Notes under the pieces: model-generated | The model's database searches: none | What the model saw: only the letters and a program-made list of their open reading frames with translations | What the model was told of the DNA's origin: nothing | Assembly (NCBI RefSeq): GCF_020889785.1 | Contig: NZ_JACMYK010000004.1 | Coordinates: forward strand, 1 to 64,000 | Length of the DNA stretch: 64,000 nucleotides | Source of the DNA: Bradyrhizobium acaciae | GTDB lineage: Bacteria; Pseudomonadota; Alphaproteobacteria; Rhizobiales; Xanthobacteraceae | Direction: 5' to 3' | Program-made: the position numbers and the translations under genes | In this document: positions 1-9,560 of the stretch, one piece after another | How positions within the stretch are numbered: position 1 is the first letter of the stretch | Layout: each line of letters opens with the position of its first letter

Positions 1-54
1 TTGTCGTGGGCCAGAACGAACTTCAAACCGGATTAAGCCCGCGGGGCAAGGTCA
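1..54 (-). mobile_element. End of an IS3-family element, copy 1; body lies left of the window
   Basis: Bases 9-54 match 5484-5529 almost base for base, with three or four differences. In both places the match stops at the same GGTCA. At 5484-5529 this stretch is the upstream end of an IS3-family insertion sequence read on the minus strand, so the window opens on the terminus of a second copy in the same orientation. Its transposase genes would lie to the left. The IS end, read outward, begins TGACCT. Confidence 0.75.
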
Positions 55-169
55 GACATTGTTTCCTTGGTCGTTAGAGTCTCGGCTTCGAAATCGAGGC
101 GATAGGGCCCCGAGCAGCTGGGAACGCTGGGCTGGTGCGAACAAGGTTACCGCGCATGACCGCCTCAAC

Positions 170-919
170 CTAATCGCCCAGCACGTTCTTAAAGTGCTTT
201 TCGGCAGCCCTGCTTTCAAATCCAGCAACATGTGCTTCCTTCGCCTCGATCGCGATTTCGCGTAAACCGGCGACCAAGCTTCGATTTAGCGACTCCTTCG
301 TTCGTCGAAATGTGATCTCCGGAAATTCGCCCAGCATCTGCGCTCGCGTCATAGCTCGCTTAACAAGAATCCGGGAATCAAACACTTCGTGGAGCAACTT
401 GTGGTCGGTCGCCCATGAGACTGGAATAGCCTCGCAGCCATAGATGATGTCAGACATTGCGGCTCGGCCTACGATCCTCTCGAGCATATGGCCGCCGAGT
501 GTGCAAGCGAGTCCATGTTTTAATTCCCACATGAGCAGTTTGGTTTCCGGTGACCCGATGCGCCAATCGCAGCACAACGCGACCTGAAAACCTATACCAA
601 CCGTGTGTCCTCCTATGGCGGCAACAATTGGCTTGGTGACGTTTAGTATCGTACAATAGAAGTCAATTAGTCTGTCGATAAAAGCCTCCACTGCGACGCG
701 CTCGGAAAGTTGCGCTACCTCATTGAAGTCGCCCCCGGCACAAAAGGAACGATCATTTCCGCCTGTCAACACCAAGGCCTTTATCGCAGGGTTGTGCTCC
801 GTCTCGTTGCAAACCGCGCGGATGGCGTTTTCGAGCTCGAGGCTCATTGGATTTTTGGCATTCGCATGGTTGAATTGCGCAATCAAAACCGCGCCCAGCA
901 CTTCAGTCTTCAGAATCAC
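170..919 (-). CDS. Enoyl-CoA hydratase/isomerase family protein
   Basis: 249 residues, close to the usual 250-260 for a single-domain crotonase. The oxyanion-hole segments are visible: CAGGDF at residues 60-65 and GGHTVGIG at 103-110. These enzymes hydrate or isomerise enoyl-CoA thioesters in the cytoplasm. The exact substrate cannot be read. The start is a GTG. It lies downstream of the crotonyl-CoA carboxylase/reductase gene on the same strand with a 318-base gap, so both could act on the same acyl-CoA chain. No truncation is seen. Confidence 0.9.
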   Translation of the reverse strand: MILKTEVLGAVLIAQFNHANAKNPMSLELENAIRAVCNETEHNPAIKALVLTGGNDRSFCAGGDFNEVAQLSERVAVEAFIDRLIDFYCTILNVTKPIVAAIGGHTVGIGFQVALCCDWRIGSPETKLLMWELKHGLACTLGGHMLERIVGRAAMSDIIYGCEAIPVSWATDHKLLHEVFDSRILVKRAMTRAQMLGEFPEITFRRTKESLNRSLVAGLREIAIEAKEAHVAGFESRAAEKHFKNVLGD

Positions 920-1237
920 GATACCGTTCCCATTTGTCCGATCAGCCGGATTGCGTCACCGGCTGGGATAGAAACAGTACATCTAAAGGGAGAAATACTC
1001 ACCTATGAACATCTATAGTGAGACGATGCGCCAAGACGCGTAGATGCGCCAAGTGCGCGCCGCAGTACATGCCTCAACTTGAAACTCAGCCGAAGCGCAT
1101 CCAGCTAGCTCGCTAACCAGTTCGAACAGAAGCGCCCCTTGAGCTGGAGTCCGACGAAAGCTATCTGCCGAGACGCGGCATCAAACGAAGACTTCTCTGG
1201 ACCTCATGCCTAGCCGATGCTTCTTAGGTATGCAAAC
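920..1237. other. Intergenic, no gene seen
   Basis: Spacer between two co-directional minus-strand acyl-CoA genes. It holds no convincing ORF, terminator or recognised site. The gap is long for an operon, so the hydratase may have its own promoter. Confidence 0.5.
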
Positions 1238-2494
1238 TCAATGGCTGGCCGGACTCCCTTGGATGAGGACTGCCATATTTCCGGGCTGATGCTGATTCTT
1301 CAACATTCTCCCGTGCGCGCGGGCAATCTCGGGCCAGGTGAAAACCTCGGAGAGGCACGGATCTATTCTCTCTTCCATAACAAGCCGGTTTGCCTCCCAG
1401 ACTTGGTAAGGATTTGCGAAGTGGCTTCCCTGGATTCTCTTCTGCCTCATCCAGATAAAGCGGGCATCCATGGTAAGGTTATAGCCTGAGGTTCCAGCGC
1501 AGAAGACTACCATCCCGCCTCGTTTCACGACAAAACAACTCGCGGGAAATGTCATCTCGCCGGGGTGCTCAAAGACGATATCGACGTCGTTTCCCTTTCC
1601 TGTAATATCCCAAATAGCTTTCCCGAAGCAGCGTACCTCCTTCAAGTAATCGTTGTATGTAGCGGTTTCATCGATGTCGGGAAGTTGACCCCAGCAGTTG
1701 AAGTCCGTGCGGTTTATGACTCCCTTAGCGCCCAGGGACATCACATACTCGCGCTTCGTCTCATCGGACACGACACCAATCGCGTTGGCGCCGGCGACAG
1801 TCACGAGTTGGACTGCCATCGATCCAAGACCGCCAGCCGCACCCCAGACCAGAACGTTTTGGCCTGGTCTGACGACGTGCGGGCGATGACCAAACAACAT
1901 CCTATATGTCGTAGCCAGCGTAAGCATGTAGCAGGCGCTCTCCTCCCAGTTTAAATGCCTGGGTCGGGGCAGTAGCTGGCGGGACTGTACGCGTGCGAAC
2001 TGCGCAAAGGAGCCGTCAGGAGTTTCATAACCCCATATTCTATGAGACGGCGACAACATCGGGTCGCCGCCATTGCACTCAACATCATCGCCGTCATCCT
2101 GATGGCAATGAAGAACGACCTCATCACCGACTTTCCAGCCTCTGACACGATGTCCGACAGCCCAGACAATCCCCGCGCCATCTGATCCCGCGATGTGATG
2201 AGAGTGCCGGTGTATGTCGAAGGGCGACACCGGTTGTCCGAGAGCTGCCCAAACCCCATTGTAGTTCACTCCAGCCGCCATGACCATTACCAGAGCGTCC
2301 TCTGGACCAATTGCGGGCGTATCAACCACCTCCAGCTTCATTGCGTTTTCTGGAGTGCCGTGCCGCTCCCGACGTATCACCCAGGCGTGCATCTGCTTCG
2401 GTACGTGACCCAGCGGCGGAATTTCGCCAATCGCGTACAGGTCGTTCGTCGCTGAAGATTGATCGCACTGAAGGTGCTGATCCGATCCGCTCAT
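1238..2494 (-). CDS. ccr: Crotonyl-CoA carboxylase/reductase
   Basis: 418 residues, the normal length for this branch of the MDR superfamily. It reductively carboxylates crotonyl-CoA (or another enoyl-CoA) with NADPH and CO2 to give ethylmalonyl-CoA or a related extender unit. Family hallmarks are visible: AGVNYNGVWAALG near residue 75, a nucleotide-binding segment GAAGGLGSMAVQL near 220, and FEHPGE near 310, which carries the conserved His. It is transcribed away from the kinase gene at 3065. Other ethylmalonyl-CoA pathway genes are absent nearby, so a specialised acyl-CoA supply role is as likely as central carbon assimilation. Confidence 0.9.
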   Translation of the reverse strand: MSGSDQHLQCDQSSATNDLYAIGEIPPLGHVPKQMHAWVIRRERHGTPENAMKLEVVDTPAIGPEDALVMVMAAGVNYNGVWAALGQPVSPFDIHRHSHHIAGSDGAGIVWAVGHRVRGWKVGDEVVLHCHQDDGDDVECNGGDPMLSPSHRIWGYETPDGSFAQFARVQSRQLLPRPRHLNWEESACYMLTLATTYRMLFGHRPHVVRPGQNVLVWGAAGGLGSMAVQLVTVAGANAIGVVSDETKREYVMSLGAKGVINRTDFNCWGQLPDIDETATYNDYLKEVRCFGKAIWDITGKGNDVDIVFEHPGEMTFPASCFVVKRGGMVVFCAGTSGYNLTMDARFIWMRQKRIQGSHFANPYQVWEANRLVMEERIDPCLSEVFTWPEIARAHGRMLKNQHQPGNMAVLIQGSPASH

Positions 2495-3064
2495 GTGCGC
2501 CTCACAAGTACAATTTGAAAGAAAGATACAAGGATATTACAAATAGAGACATCTGATGTAAGAGCGAGATCTGGTAGCTAGTAGGAGCGATCTTCTTAGT
2601 TCATCGATGCTCCAGCCGTTTCCTGCGGACAAATCGCGAGTCGCTCAGGGCGCGGGAGATAAGCATAGCACGCTGAAGAGGCTCGGGCTTTGCGATCGGG
2701 TCCTTGTGAGCCGCCGCAGGCCGGCGCAATCAAGCAAAGAAACGAGCCGTCCTCGACAGTTGTGATGCGGGATGGATTCGGCGTAGGCACTACGTCTTCT
2801 GCGCAGGGCGGAATGTGGCACAGGCCTTGAAGGAAACAAGAACCAAATGCCGGATGGATGCTGAGGATGTCACAGCGCGGCAAACCCGCGTTCGCTGCAC
2901 GCCTAAACGAAACTCTCACTCGCGGATGAAAGCGTCTATCAAAGCCCCGTTCCCGGGTAAGAGGTCTGGCGACGAACTCCGCGAGAATTCATGGGCGGGT
3001 AATTTCTGGTGATTGGCCGTGACGTGCGTTCTATGGGCGGCACGGAGCTTAGGCGAGGTTCTTC
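2495..3064. other. Divergent intergenic region between ccr and the ProB-like kinase
   Basis: 570 bases separate two divergent start codons, so promoters for both must lie here. The first 100 bases upstream of ccr are AT-rich. TGGCAC followed by TTGAA at about 2815-2830 loosely recalls a sigma-54 -24/-12 element, but no NifA-type upstream site was found. No coding potential was recognised. Confidence 0.45.
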
Positions 3065-4243
3065 GTGACAGAATTCGGGGCACCGCAAGACGATTGTAAG
3101 ATAGCTTCGCGTCCAGCGCGTTCGCGTCAGACGCTTGCGTCGGCCCGACGCATCATTCTGAAGATCGGAACGGCTCTCATTGTGGAGCAAGGCAGCGGTA
3201 AAGTTAGAGAGGTCTGGCTTGATACATTGGCCGACGATATCGCGCGAATCCGTCGACGCGGTCAGGATGTGGCTATGGTTTCGTCTGGCGCTGTCGCGAT
3301 TGGCCGATATGTCCTAAATATGCATGAGAAGGTCCTTTCAGCGGCAGATAAGCGTGCTGCCGCTGCAGTCGGCCAAGCTGAACTTGCTAAAGCTTACAGG
3401 GAAAGATTTGCGCGACATGGGCTGACGGTAGCTCAGATTCTACTCACTCCGGATGATACGACGTTGAGGCGCCGCCTGGTCAACCTTCGGTCGACATTGG
3501 TTAAGCTACTGAACTTAAAAACGATTCCTGTGATAAACGAGAACGACGCCATTGCGGCAAGTACGTCAAGATTCGGTGACAACGATCGGCTGGCTGCCCG
3601 CACGGCACAGCTAGTTGGAGGCGACACGATGGTACTTCTGTCCAATGTGGCGGGCCTTTACTCTGCAGATCCCCATGAAACGGCAAACGCCGCTTTGATC
3701 AGAGAGGTCTATGAGGTGACCCCGGAAATCGAACTCATGGCTGGGGGAGCCCAACCTGGTTACAGCTGCGGCGGAATGAAAAGCAAGCTCGTCGCCGCCC
3801 GAATGGTACTTGCCTCTGGATGCAAGATGATCATTGCCGACGGTCGCGGTGCTTATCCCCTTTCAGCTATTGATGCGGGTAAGCCATGCACCTGGTTTTA
3901 TCCCTCCGCCGAAGCACACGACGCGCGAAAGAGGTGGATTGCGCGTGCATTACGGCCGACCGGGGCCCTTATTGTTGGGAGTTGTACAGTGACGCGGTTG
4001 CGATTGGGCGAAAATCTCTGGGCCGCGCAGGTCACATCGTTCGACGGCGAGTTTTCCCGCGGTGATGCCGTTGTCATACGAGATCTTGACGGCAACGAAG
4101 TTGCTCGCGGTGCGTCAATCTGTTCAAGTGCTGAGCTTCGATGCGTCAAACGGCAGCCCGAGTCTATTTCGGTGCGTTCTGGACTCGGCCGTGAGCTCAG
4201 GCCAATCGTTCACAGGGATGATCTCATGCTCGCAGATTGGTGA
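3065..4243 (+). CDS. proB: Glutamate 5-kinase-like protein with C-terminal PUA domain
   Basis: 392 residues, kinase domain followed by a PUA domain (about residues 300-385). Glutamate 5-kinase phosphorylates the gamma-carboxylate of glutamate in proline synthesis. Visible motifs are KIGTALI near residue 33, MVSSGAVAIG near 75, the substrate segment INENDAIA near 155, and SCGGMKSKL near 238, where family members usually have GTGGMxTK. The N-terminal ~25 residues are extra. No proA or proC is nearby, and the neighbours are acyl-CoA enzymes, so this may be a second, specialised copy rather than the housekeeping gene. Confidence 0.82.
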   Translation: MTEFGAPQDDCKIASRPARSRQTLASARRIILKIGTALIVEQGSGKVREVWLDTLADDIARIRRRGQDVAMVSSGAVAIGRYVLNMHEKVLSAADKRAAAAVGQAELAKAYRERFARHGLTVAQILLTPDDTTLRRRLVNLRSTLVKLLNLKTIPVINENDAIAASTSRFGDNDRLAARTAQLVGGDTMVLLSNVAGLYSADPHETANAALIREVYEVTPEIELMAGGAQPGYSCGGMKSKLVAARMVLASGCKMIIADGRGAYPLSAIDAGKPCTWFYPSAEAHDARKRWIARALRPTGALIVGSCTVTRLRLGENLWAAQVTSFDGEFSRGDAVVIRDLDGNEVARGASICSSAELRCVKRQPESISVRSGLGRELRPIVHRDDLMLADW

Positions 4244-4329
4244 GTGGCCGAGCTGTAAGCTAAATTTCGATCGGCAATATCACTTGCAACGGGACCGTGC
4301 ATGTCTGTGCGTAAAACCGTATGCCGAGC

Positions 4330-5205
4330 TCAGCCGCGATTAGTCCGCAGTTTCGTCTCCCAGAAGAGGCGCTGGACCTTGCTCCCAGGTTTTATCCAAT
4401 CCTGAGTTCGCTCCGTCGGATGGCGTCTCCCCTCCGAGCCGCGAGGGTGGGCGGACATCGTTGTAATCGGCGCGCCAGCATCCGAGTGCGACCGGGCAGC
4501 CAGCGAGGTAAACAGCGCCTCGTTCAACAATTCATCCCGCAGCCGGCCGTTGCTCTCGATAAAGGCATTCTGCATGGGCTTGCCTGCGCGACGTAGTGCC
4601 ATGCGATGCGGCTCTGATCGGTCCAGGTCAGGATGGCGTTGCTGGTCAGTTCGGTGCCGTTATCGCTGACCACCGTCTTGGGCTTGCCGCGCTCGATCAC
4701 TAGCCGGTCCAGCGCCCGCGCCACGCGGGTGCCGGAGAGCGAGGTATCGGCCACCAGCGCCAGGCACTCGCGGGTGCAATCATCCACGACGGTGAGGATA
4801 CGGAAGCGGCGGCCGTCGGTGAACTGATCCGACACGAAGTCTAGCGACCAGCGGTCGCTCGGCAGCATCGGCACCGTCATTGGCGCCCGGGTCTCGATCG
4901 CCGGCTTGCGGCGGCCACGGCGCCGCACCGCCAGCCTCTTTCCGGTAGAGCCGGAACAGCTTCTTGTGATTGACCAGATAGCCCTCCTGCTTGAGGAGCA
5001 CATGCAAGCGCCGATAGCCGAAGCGACGGCGCTCCTGGGCGATTGCCCGCATGTGCTGGCGAAGGCCGGCTTCGTCCGCCCGAGTTCTTTGATGTCTCAT
5101 GGTCATGCGGCAGCAGCCGATGGCTTCACACGTCCGCCATTCGCTCATCCCGAAGGCGCCTCGGAGATGGGTGACAGCTTTCCGCTTTGTCGCGGGCGTC
5201 ACCAT
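4330..5205 (-). pseudogene. IS3-family transposase OrfB (DDE integrase), frameshifted
   Basis: OrfB begins near 5205 in one frame (HTH_21-like segment ending HKKLFRLYRKE near 4935), shifts to a second frame for the catalytic core (DRWSLDFVSDQF, VVDDCTRECLAL, VVSDNGTELTS), and shifts again near 4590 into a third frame (NAFIESNGRLRDELLNE). The last part after about 4480 is scrambled. At least two frameshifts mean no functional DDE transposase is made from this copy. Confidence 0.85.
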
Positions 5206-5501
5206 TTCTTTCCCACGAGGTCCTTCAAGGCCGCGTTGTCCAGCATGGCGTCGGCTAAAAGTCGCCTCAGCCGGGTGTTCTCGTCCTCCAGGGTCTTCAA
5301 CCGCGTGGCCTCCGACACTTCCGTTCCACCGAACTTCGCTTTCCATTTGTAGATACTGGCGTCACTGACGCCATGCTTGCGGCACAGATCGGCAACCGAC
5401 ACGCCGGCTTCATGCTCCTTCAAAATCCCGATGATCTGCTCTTCCGCAAAGCGACTGTGCTTTATGCTCTGGTCCTTGTTGGGGGCCAGAACGAACTTCA
5501 A
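5199..5501 (-). CDS. IS3-family transposase OrfA
   Basis: 100 residues. The opening FAEEQIIGILKEHEAG and the helix-turn-helix region (DLCRKHGVSDASIYKWKAK) are typical of IS407-group OrfA proteins, followed by a leucine-zipper-like stretch LEDENTRLRRLLADAM. OrfA supplies DNA binding for transposition and is normally fused to OrfB by frameshifting. It appears intact here, although its OrfB partner is broken. Confidence 0.88.
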   Translation of the reverse strand: MKFVLAPNKDQSIKHSRFAEEQIIGILKEHEAGVSVADLCRKHGVSDASIYKWKAKFGGTEVSEATRLKTLEDENTRLRRLLADAMLDNAALKDLVGKKW

Positions 5502-5529
5502 ACTGGATTAAGCCCGTGGGGCGAGGTCA

Positions 5530-5917
5530 GCATCCGCCGTGATGACGAGCATCTCACTGCCACAGGCGAGCGGGATTGGTGGCCCGCTATGACTGCGGCA
5601 GATCACTTTGGACAGGATCGCAGAAAAGCTGACGAAGATAAAATCGTTGGGTGCAGGAAACGCCGTCACCGCCCCTTGACTAGATCGCTTTAGATGAACC
5701 TGCGCAAACAAAGACAGCGTCATCCTGCGAGTACCTCCAGAATTGGTAGGCGGCTGGCGGCGCATTTTCAAGTATTGCTGATCTGCGTCGACGGGGTCGC
5801 GCGGCCAAGCCCGCGGGACCTGCGAGGCCGCCGTCCCACTGGATAATTCGAGATACAGTACGGCTCTCGGGGGAGGGCGTGCGTTAGAACAATTCTTACA
5901 CTCCGAAACCTAGGCCG
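5530..5917. other. Intergenic, no gene seen
   Basis: 388 bases between the insertion sequence and the next plus-strand ORF. No recognisable gene or site was found. The short ORFs here have no family features. Confidence 0.4.
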
Positions 5918-6553
5918 ATGCAGCGACCGATAAACATTCGCACAACTAAGAGTACCGCAATGCAGTCCGCGGTTCCAGCAACCTCATATTTATCACCGGA
6001 TCCTCGCATGCCCACCTCGTTAGTAATAGCCTCCGGACCTCATCTAAATGCGTTGCGGGACGCTGTCGATCAGCCAAAGATGCAGGTGATCACGGCCGAA
6101 TTCGAGTCTGCTGTCTCGGCGGCCGCCAGACGTCAGCCAGATCTTATCCTTATTGCACCGCCGCCGATTCCACAGGTATTGAATGTTTGTAAACGCCTTC
6201 TTGAGAATAGCTCGACGAAGGACATCCCGATCTTCCTGGTATCCGTGGACTTTGATACAATCGAAGGCCGTCCTTCACTTTTTCGGGCACCAGGCTCTCA
6301 AGTTGGGGGCGGTGAGTACCCCGAGGCGCTACGGCCTCGGGGTCGCGGAGCAACGATGGGGCAAGATGAGGGGCAAGATCGGCTTCGGACGCGACGGCAA
6401 CAGCAGCTGTTGAGCATTCTGGACCTACTTCACTACGCCGAAGCGGAGATAGCGGAGATGGGCATCGAAACATCGGTAGCGCTTTTGGAAGCCGCGATCG
6501 CTGATGTCGCTCAGAGAATGCGGAGCCCTGAGCCAAGCCAGTTTGACGGCTGA
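5918..6553 (+). CDS. Hypothetical protein, receiver-like N-terminal half
   Basis: 211 residues of unknown function. Residues ~35-115 (SLVIASG, DLILIAPPP, IPIFLVSVDFD) have the beta-alpha rhythm of a response-regulator receiver domain, but the phosphoacceptor Asp is not evident. The sequence then changes character, and a strong inverted repeat sits at the junction (6318-6343). The C-terminal part (LLSILDLLHYAEAEIAEMG) is helical. The two halves may come from different genes joined by deletion. The alternative start at residue 15 or 30 cannot be excluded. Confidence 0.4.
   Translation: MQRPINIRTTKSTAMQSAVPATSYLSPDPRMPTSLVIASGPHLNALRDAVDQPKMQVITAEFESAVSAAARRQPDLILIAPPPIPQVLNVCKRLLENSSTKDIPIFLVSVDFDTIEGRPSLFRAPGSQVGGGEYPEALRPRGRGATMGQDEGQDRLRTRRQQQLLSILDLLHYAEAEIAEMGIETSVALLEAAIADVAQRMRSPEPSQFDG
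6318..6343. repeat. Perfect 10-bp inverted repeat with 6-base loop inside the ORF
   Basis: ACCCCGAGGC, six loop bases, then GCCTCGGGGT. It lies exactly where the receiver-like part of the ORF gives way to unrelated sequence. It could be a former terminator, a small mobile palindrome or a deletion junction. Confidence 0.6.
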
Positions 6554-6644
6554 ATTTACGTGCAAGTTTCCAAATTGATTTTTGACACCGCGTGCATACA
6601 CGTCGTCCAACACTAGTATATAAGACGGCTCTCTCGTGTGCGTC

Positions 6645-8084
6645 TCATTCACCACGTAGCGCTGAGGCGATCGCTTTAACATCCCGCTGCGTTTCGATAT
6701 CCGATACGGCTTCGATTACGTCATTCGCGCGGACCTCTGACAGGCCGCTTACGGAGCGAAACTTTTCAATTACCTGTTGATCTCCATACGCTGTGTCACT
6801 CGTCCACGGATCGCCCAACGCGTACTCTGTTTGGGCCTCTAAGCGCGTGCCATCGCGCAAGACGATCGTCACGTGCGCAGGCATATTGCGCCACTGTTCG
6901 CGAATGGTGTTCGTTTGGATAAGGTTCGCGCGATACCAGTGCTCAATCCTAACTTTTTCTCTCAACGTTCTGACGTTCTTATCGTCATCCTGCGCCGGGT
7001 CTAACCAAGCGGGGCCAACAGGAATTCCAAGCAGAATCATTGCTACAGCGTGCGGGATGCTCCATTGCCGTGAACAGAATGTGCGCGGTGAGGGATTGCG
7101 AAATCGCGGGGTACACAGGAACACATTCGCCCCGATCACCACCTCTTTAATTTCATCTGTGCTGAGGTTCCTATTGTCGAGCGCCTTGAGGAGTGCGGTG
7201 AGTGGGTGGTGCGTCCAGCGGCACGTCGGCCACGGCTTGTAGGTAATATCTGCGAGCATCCAGCGCGAGCCAAGGCCGCCAATGAGGTTATCCGGATCGA
7301 AACGATCCGTACCGGACATTTTGATCAGGCCGCGATCTCCATCAAAAATCGCAGAAAAGCCGGTTGCACCAAATCCGGCTGACCGTGCTGCGAACACGCC
7401 GGCAAGTGTCGCCCAACCGGCGTCCGCGTATTTGCAGTCTGGCAAGTCGATTGTTGAGGATGCCCACATACCTGTCGTTGGTAGTGGAGTATTCGATCCA
7501 GCTATGCCAAGGCTCTGCCGGGCCAACGCCTCGTCCTGCGCCTCCAATTGGATCGCCGCGCCTGTAGCTGCGAATACGACTGAAGCTGAGCAACTGTAAA
7601 CATCTGGAAAGCCGGATAGTTGTCCCTCTGTGAAGAGCATGGGTAACCCTAGTGCACTTGCCACGCGGCCGCCCAGTTCGTATCCCGTAATCACAGCCTG
7701 CAGGAACTGCGAACCGTTGGCGTTGCGCTCCTCTGCTAGTGCGAGAGCGGTGACGACAGCCGCCATGCCGAAGTGATGGCCGACCGGGAAGGTCTCGTCG
7801 AGGTCCATGCAATTCCCGAGGCGAGCGTTGGCATACAACGCGCCCGCGAGGCTCGCATGCTGTTTACGACCGACCACTGAGGCAACGTTGCCGACGCCCA
7901 TAAAGTCAGCCAAGCGATGAGCGATGGGCGCCATGCGCGTGCGGGTTGCTGCGGTCATGCAACCGATCGAGTCGAGCAGAAGTCGACGCGCCTCGGCTTT
8001 TATAGCGGCGGGCACATTTCGTAGGTCGAGAGTTGAGGCAAATCGAGCGAGGGTACCCGTCACGTCGGTAAAGCTGTTCGTCAT
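6645..8084 (-). CDS. MmgE/PrpD family protein
   Basis: 479 residues from the internal ATG at 8084, which gives the usual family N-terminus (TGTLARFASTLDLRNVP). A GTG 37 codons upstream is possible but adds atypical sequence. Family members include 2-methylcitrate dehydratase, cis-aconitate decarboxylase and iminodisuccinate epimerase, all acting on small carboxylic acids in the cytoplasm. Typical segments are LLLDSIGCM near residue 38, NCMDLDETFP near 110 and KPWPTCRWTHHPL near 320. The substrate is not predictable. Being near ccr and the hydratase suggests a short-chain acid pathway, but it is on the far side of the insertion sequence. Confidence 0.85.
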   Translation of the reverse strand: MTNSFTDVTGTLARFASTLDLRNVPAAIKAEARRLLLDSIGCMTAATRTRMAPIAHRLADFMGVGNVASVVGRKQHASLAGALYANARLGNCMDLDETFPVGHHFGMAAVVTALALAEERNANGSQFLQAVITGYELGGRVASALGLPMLFTEGQLSGFPDVYSCSASVVFAATGAAIQLEAQDEALARQSLGIAGSNTPLPTTGMWASSTIDLPDCKYADAGWATLAGVFAARSAGFGATGFSAIFDGDRGLIKMSGTDRFDPDNLIGGLGSRWMLADITYKPWPTCRWTHHPLTALLKALDNRNLSTDEIKEVVIGANVFLCTPRFRNPSPRTFCSRQWSIPHAVAMILLGIPVGPAWLDPAQDDDKNVRTLREKVRIEHWYRANLIQTNTIREQWRNMPAHVTIVLRDGTRLEAQTEYALGDPWTSDTAYGDQQVIEKFRSVSGLSEVRANDVIEAVSDIETQRDVKAIASALRGE

Positions 8085-8599
8085 CGGAGGATCTCGATTG
8101 AAACTAAACACGTGGCTTTCAGCCGAACCGCGATAGTTGTTGAGCTCGTAAGTTCGCCAGCTCGCATCTAGAGTGGTGTTGCTCCGTTTGTCCACTATCA
8201 GCTGCTACCAGTTCTGAGAGGCTTGCGGTTGCTGAGCCGTTTGGCCACGTCGTGCAACTGTATCTCATGTCTCGGGTAGCCTGGAACTCTATAAACTTGT
8301 AGTCCTCGCTTAAGCGAATCGGCCCCCACGCATTACCACACGCAGCCGGGAAGACGGGCGGCAATTCCGAAGCCCGGCGGCGCGAGCGTGGACTTCGCAT
8401 ACAGACGGTGCTCGATCGGTTCATCCAGTAGGCCCCGTTTGCAAGTCCTGCAACCGCTATTCGACCGATCTCTCTGATGCGAGCTGCGGCTTCCGGCCCC
8501 GACGGAATGCGCATGATCTGGTCTGTCGTGCACAAACCTATGTGCAGGAAAGCCGAAGCTTTGTGGTGGGTATCGACCCGGAGAAGTTCTTGGATGTTG

Positions 8600-8926
8600 C
8601 GTACCGCACCTTCAGTGTTTTTGAGAGGGGCGAAGAGGTCCGGAGCAACTTCAGGTACTTGAATTCGTATGCCTCTTGCCCGTCCGCGATAGACGTGAAC
8701 AGCAGCCTTAAGCTCGCCGCGCTTTGCACGTTGCAAGATGGTTTGCCGCGAGACGCCGAGTAGGATTCATGGCCTTGAACATCTTCGCGTAACCTTTGGG
8801 TGCGCTCTCCACAAAGCGCGACCGCGACTCGCGATTATGCTCGACCTGCGTCGTACTGGACTGTCGCACGTAGATGATTGCGCATCGGCGTAGGTGCTCA
8901 GCGGTGACCTTGCTCAGTTCGTTCAT
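8600..8926 (-). pseudogene. Large serine recombinase remnant with internal deletion
   Basis: The first ~35 codons from 8926 (KVTAEHLRRCAIIYVRQSSTTQVEHNRES) are a typical resolvase-type recombinase N-terminus with the catalytic Ser in RQSS. Soon after, in another frame, comes LGVSRQTILQRAKRGELKA (about 8750-8700) followed by RGIRIQVPE, which resembles the C-terminal helix-turn-helix of large rhizobial recombinases. Everything between is missing. The downstream frame stays open to 8119 without recognisable homology. The gene cannot make an active recombinase. Confidence 0.65.
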
Positions 8927-9246
8927 CGTTGTGATCTCCTGTGGTGGCGATTGCGGGCGATTAGTCGGGCGAGTCGCAGCACGAGATGTGCGCGCTGCTG
9001 GTTATCGAGGGCCTCCCATACGGGTACGGCACCGTGCCGAGGTGATGGGTCGAGAAAGCTTAGCTGCTGTATGGCTGTTCTCCGATTCCGGTGGCAGGAC
9101 AGTATGCGCGGCATCCAATTGACGCAGCAAAGCGTCGACGATCGTCCGGGCGTGAAGCAGCGCGGCATGGGAAGCCAGGAATGCCGCTCGAGCGCATTGC
9201 GGGCTTGCACGTGGTAAACGTTGTGCGATAGGCAGATCTGTTCCAC
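8923..9246 (-). pseudogene. Small recombinase-associated ORF, degraded
   Basis: The last ~30 codons (VPVWEALDNQQRAHLVLRLARLIARN) look like a short conserved protein often encoded just upstream of this recombinase type. Its stop overlaps the recombinase start at 8926, as expected for a two-gene unit. The upstream part is scrambled and appears frameshifted. Confidence 0.45.
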
Positions 9247-9560
9247 GCGGTCGGTACAAGGGCACGGTTACCATCGGGCAGTACAAGCGTCAGATGAAGT
9301 TCGCCGCGTCGATGACACCAGCCAAGCACATTAAGCGCAGACCCTTCAAAGGGATGGCGCGACCGACCAATGGTTACCCGATCGGGATAGTCGTCGAGAT
9401 GATGAGCGCGGTGGTGGGTAGTCTGTCGAGTAGTCTTTGACTCGATATCGCGTGAGCATTTTTCGGAAACATACGGACTGCGCTTGGGTGTTGTAGTACA
9501 TTGAACGTTGGCTTAAAGCTCCCGTTCAACTGGAACACGGCACCCTGAACCCCAAGAGAA

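Larger units (their letters stand above)
4330..5529 (-). mobile_element. IS3-family (IS407-like) insertion sequence, copy 2, degraded
   Basis: The element carries an intact OrfA and a frameshifted OrfB on the minus strand. Its upstream end is placed at 5529 by the match to bases 9-54. No matching inverted repeat was found near 4244-4400, so the other end is lost or too diverged to see. Same orientation as the copy at the window start, giving a composite-transposon geometry around the ccr group. Confidence 0.8.

Noticed and set aside
2812..2832. Sigma-54 promoter ahead of the ProB-like gene
   Set aside because: TGGCAC is present, but the -12 part reads TTGAA rather than TTGCA, the spacing to the gene is long, and no NifA site (TGT-N10-ACA) was found upstream.
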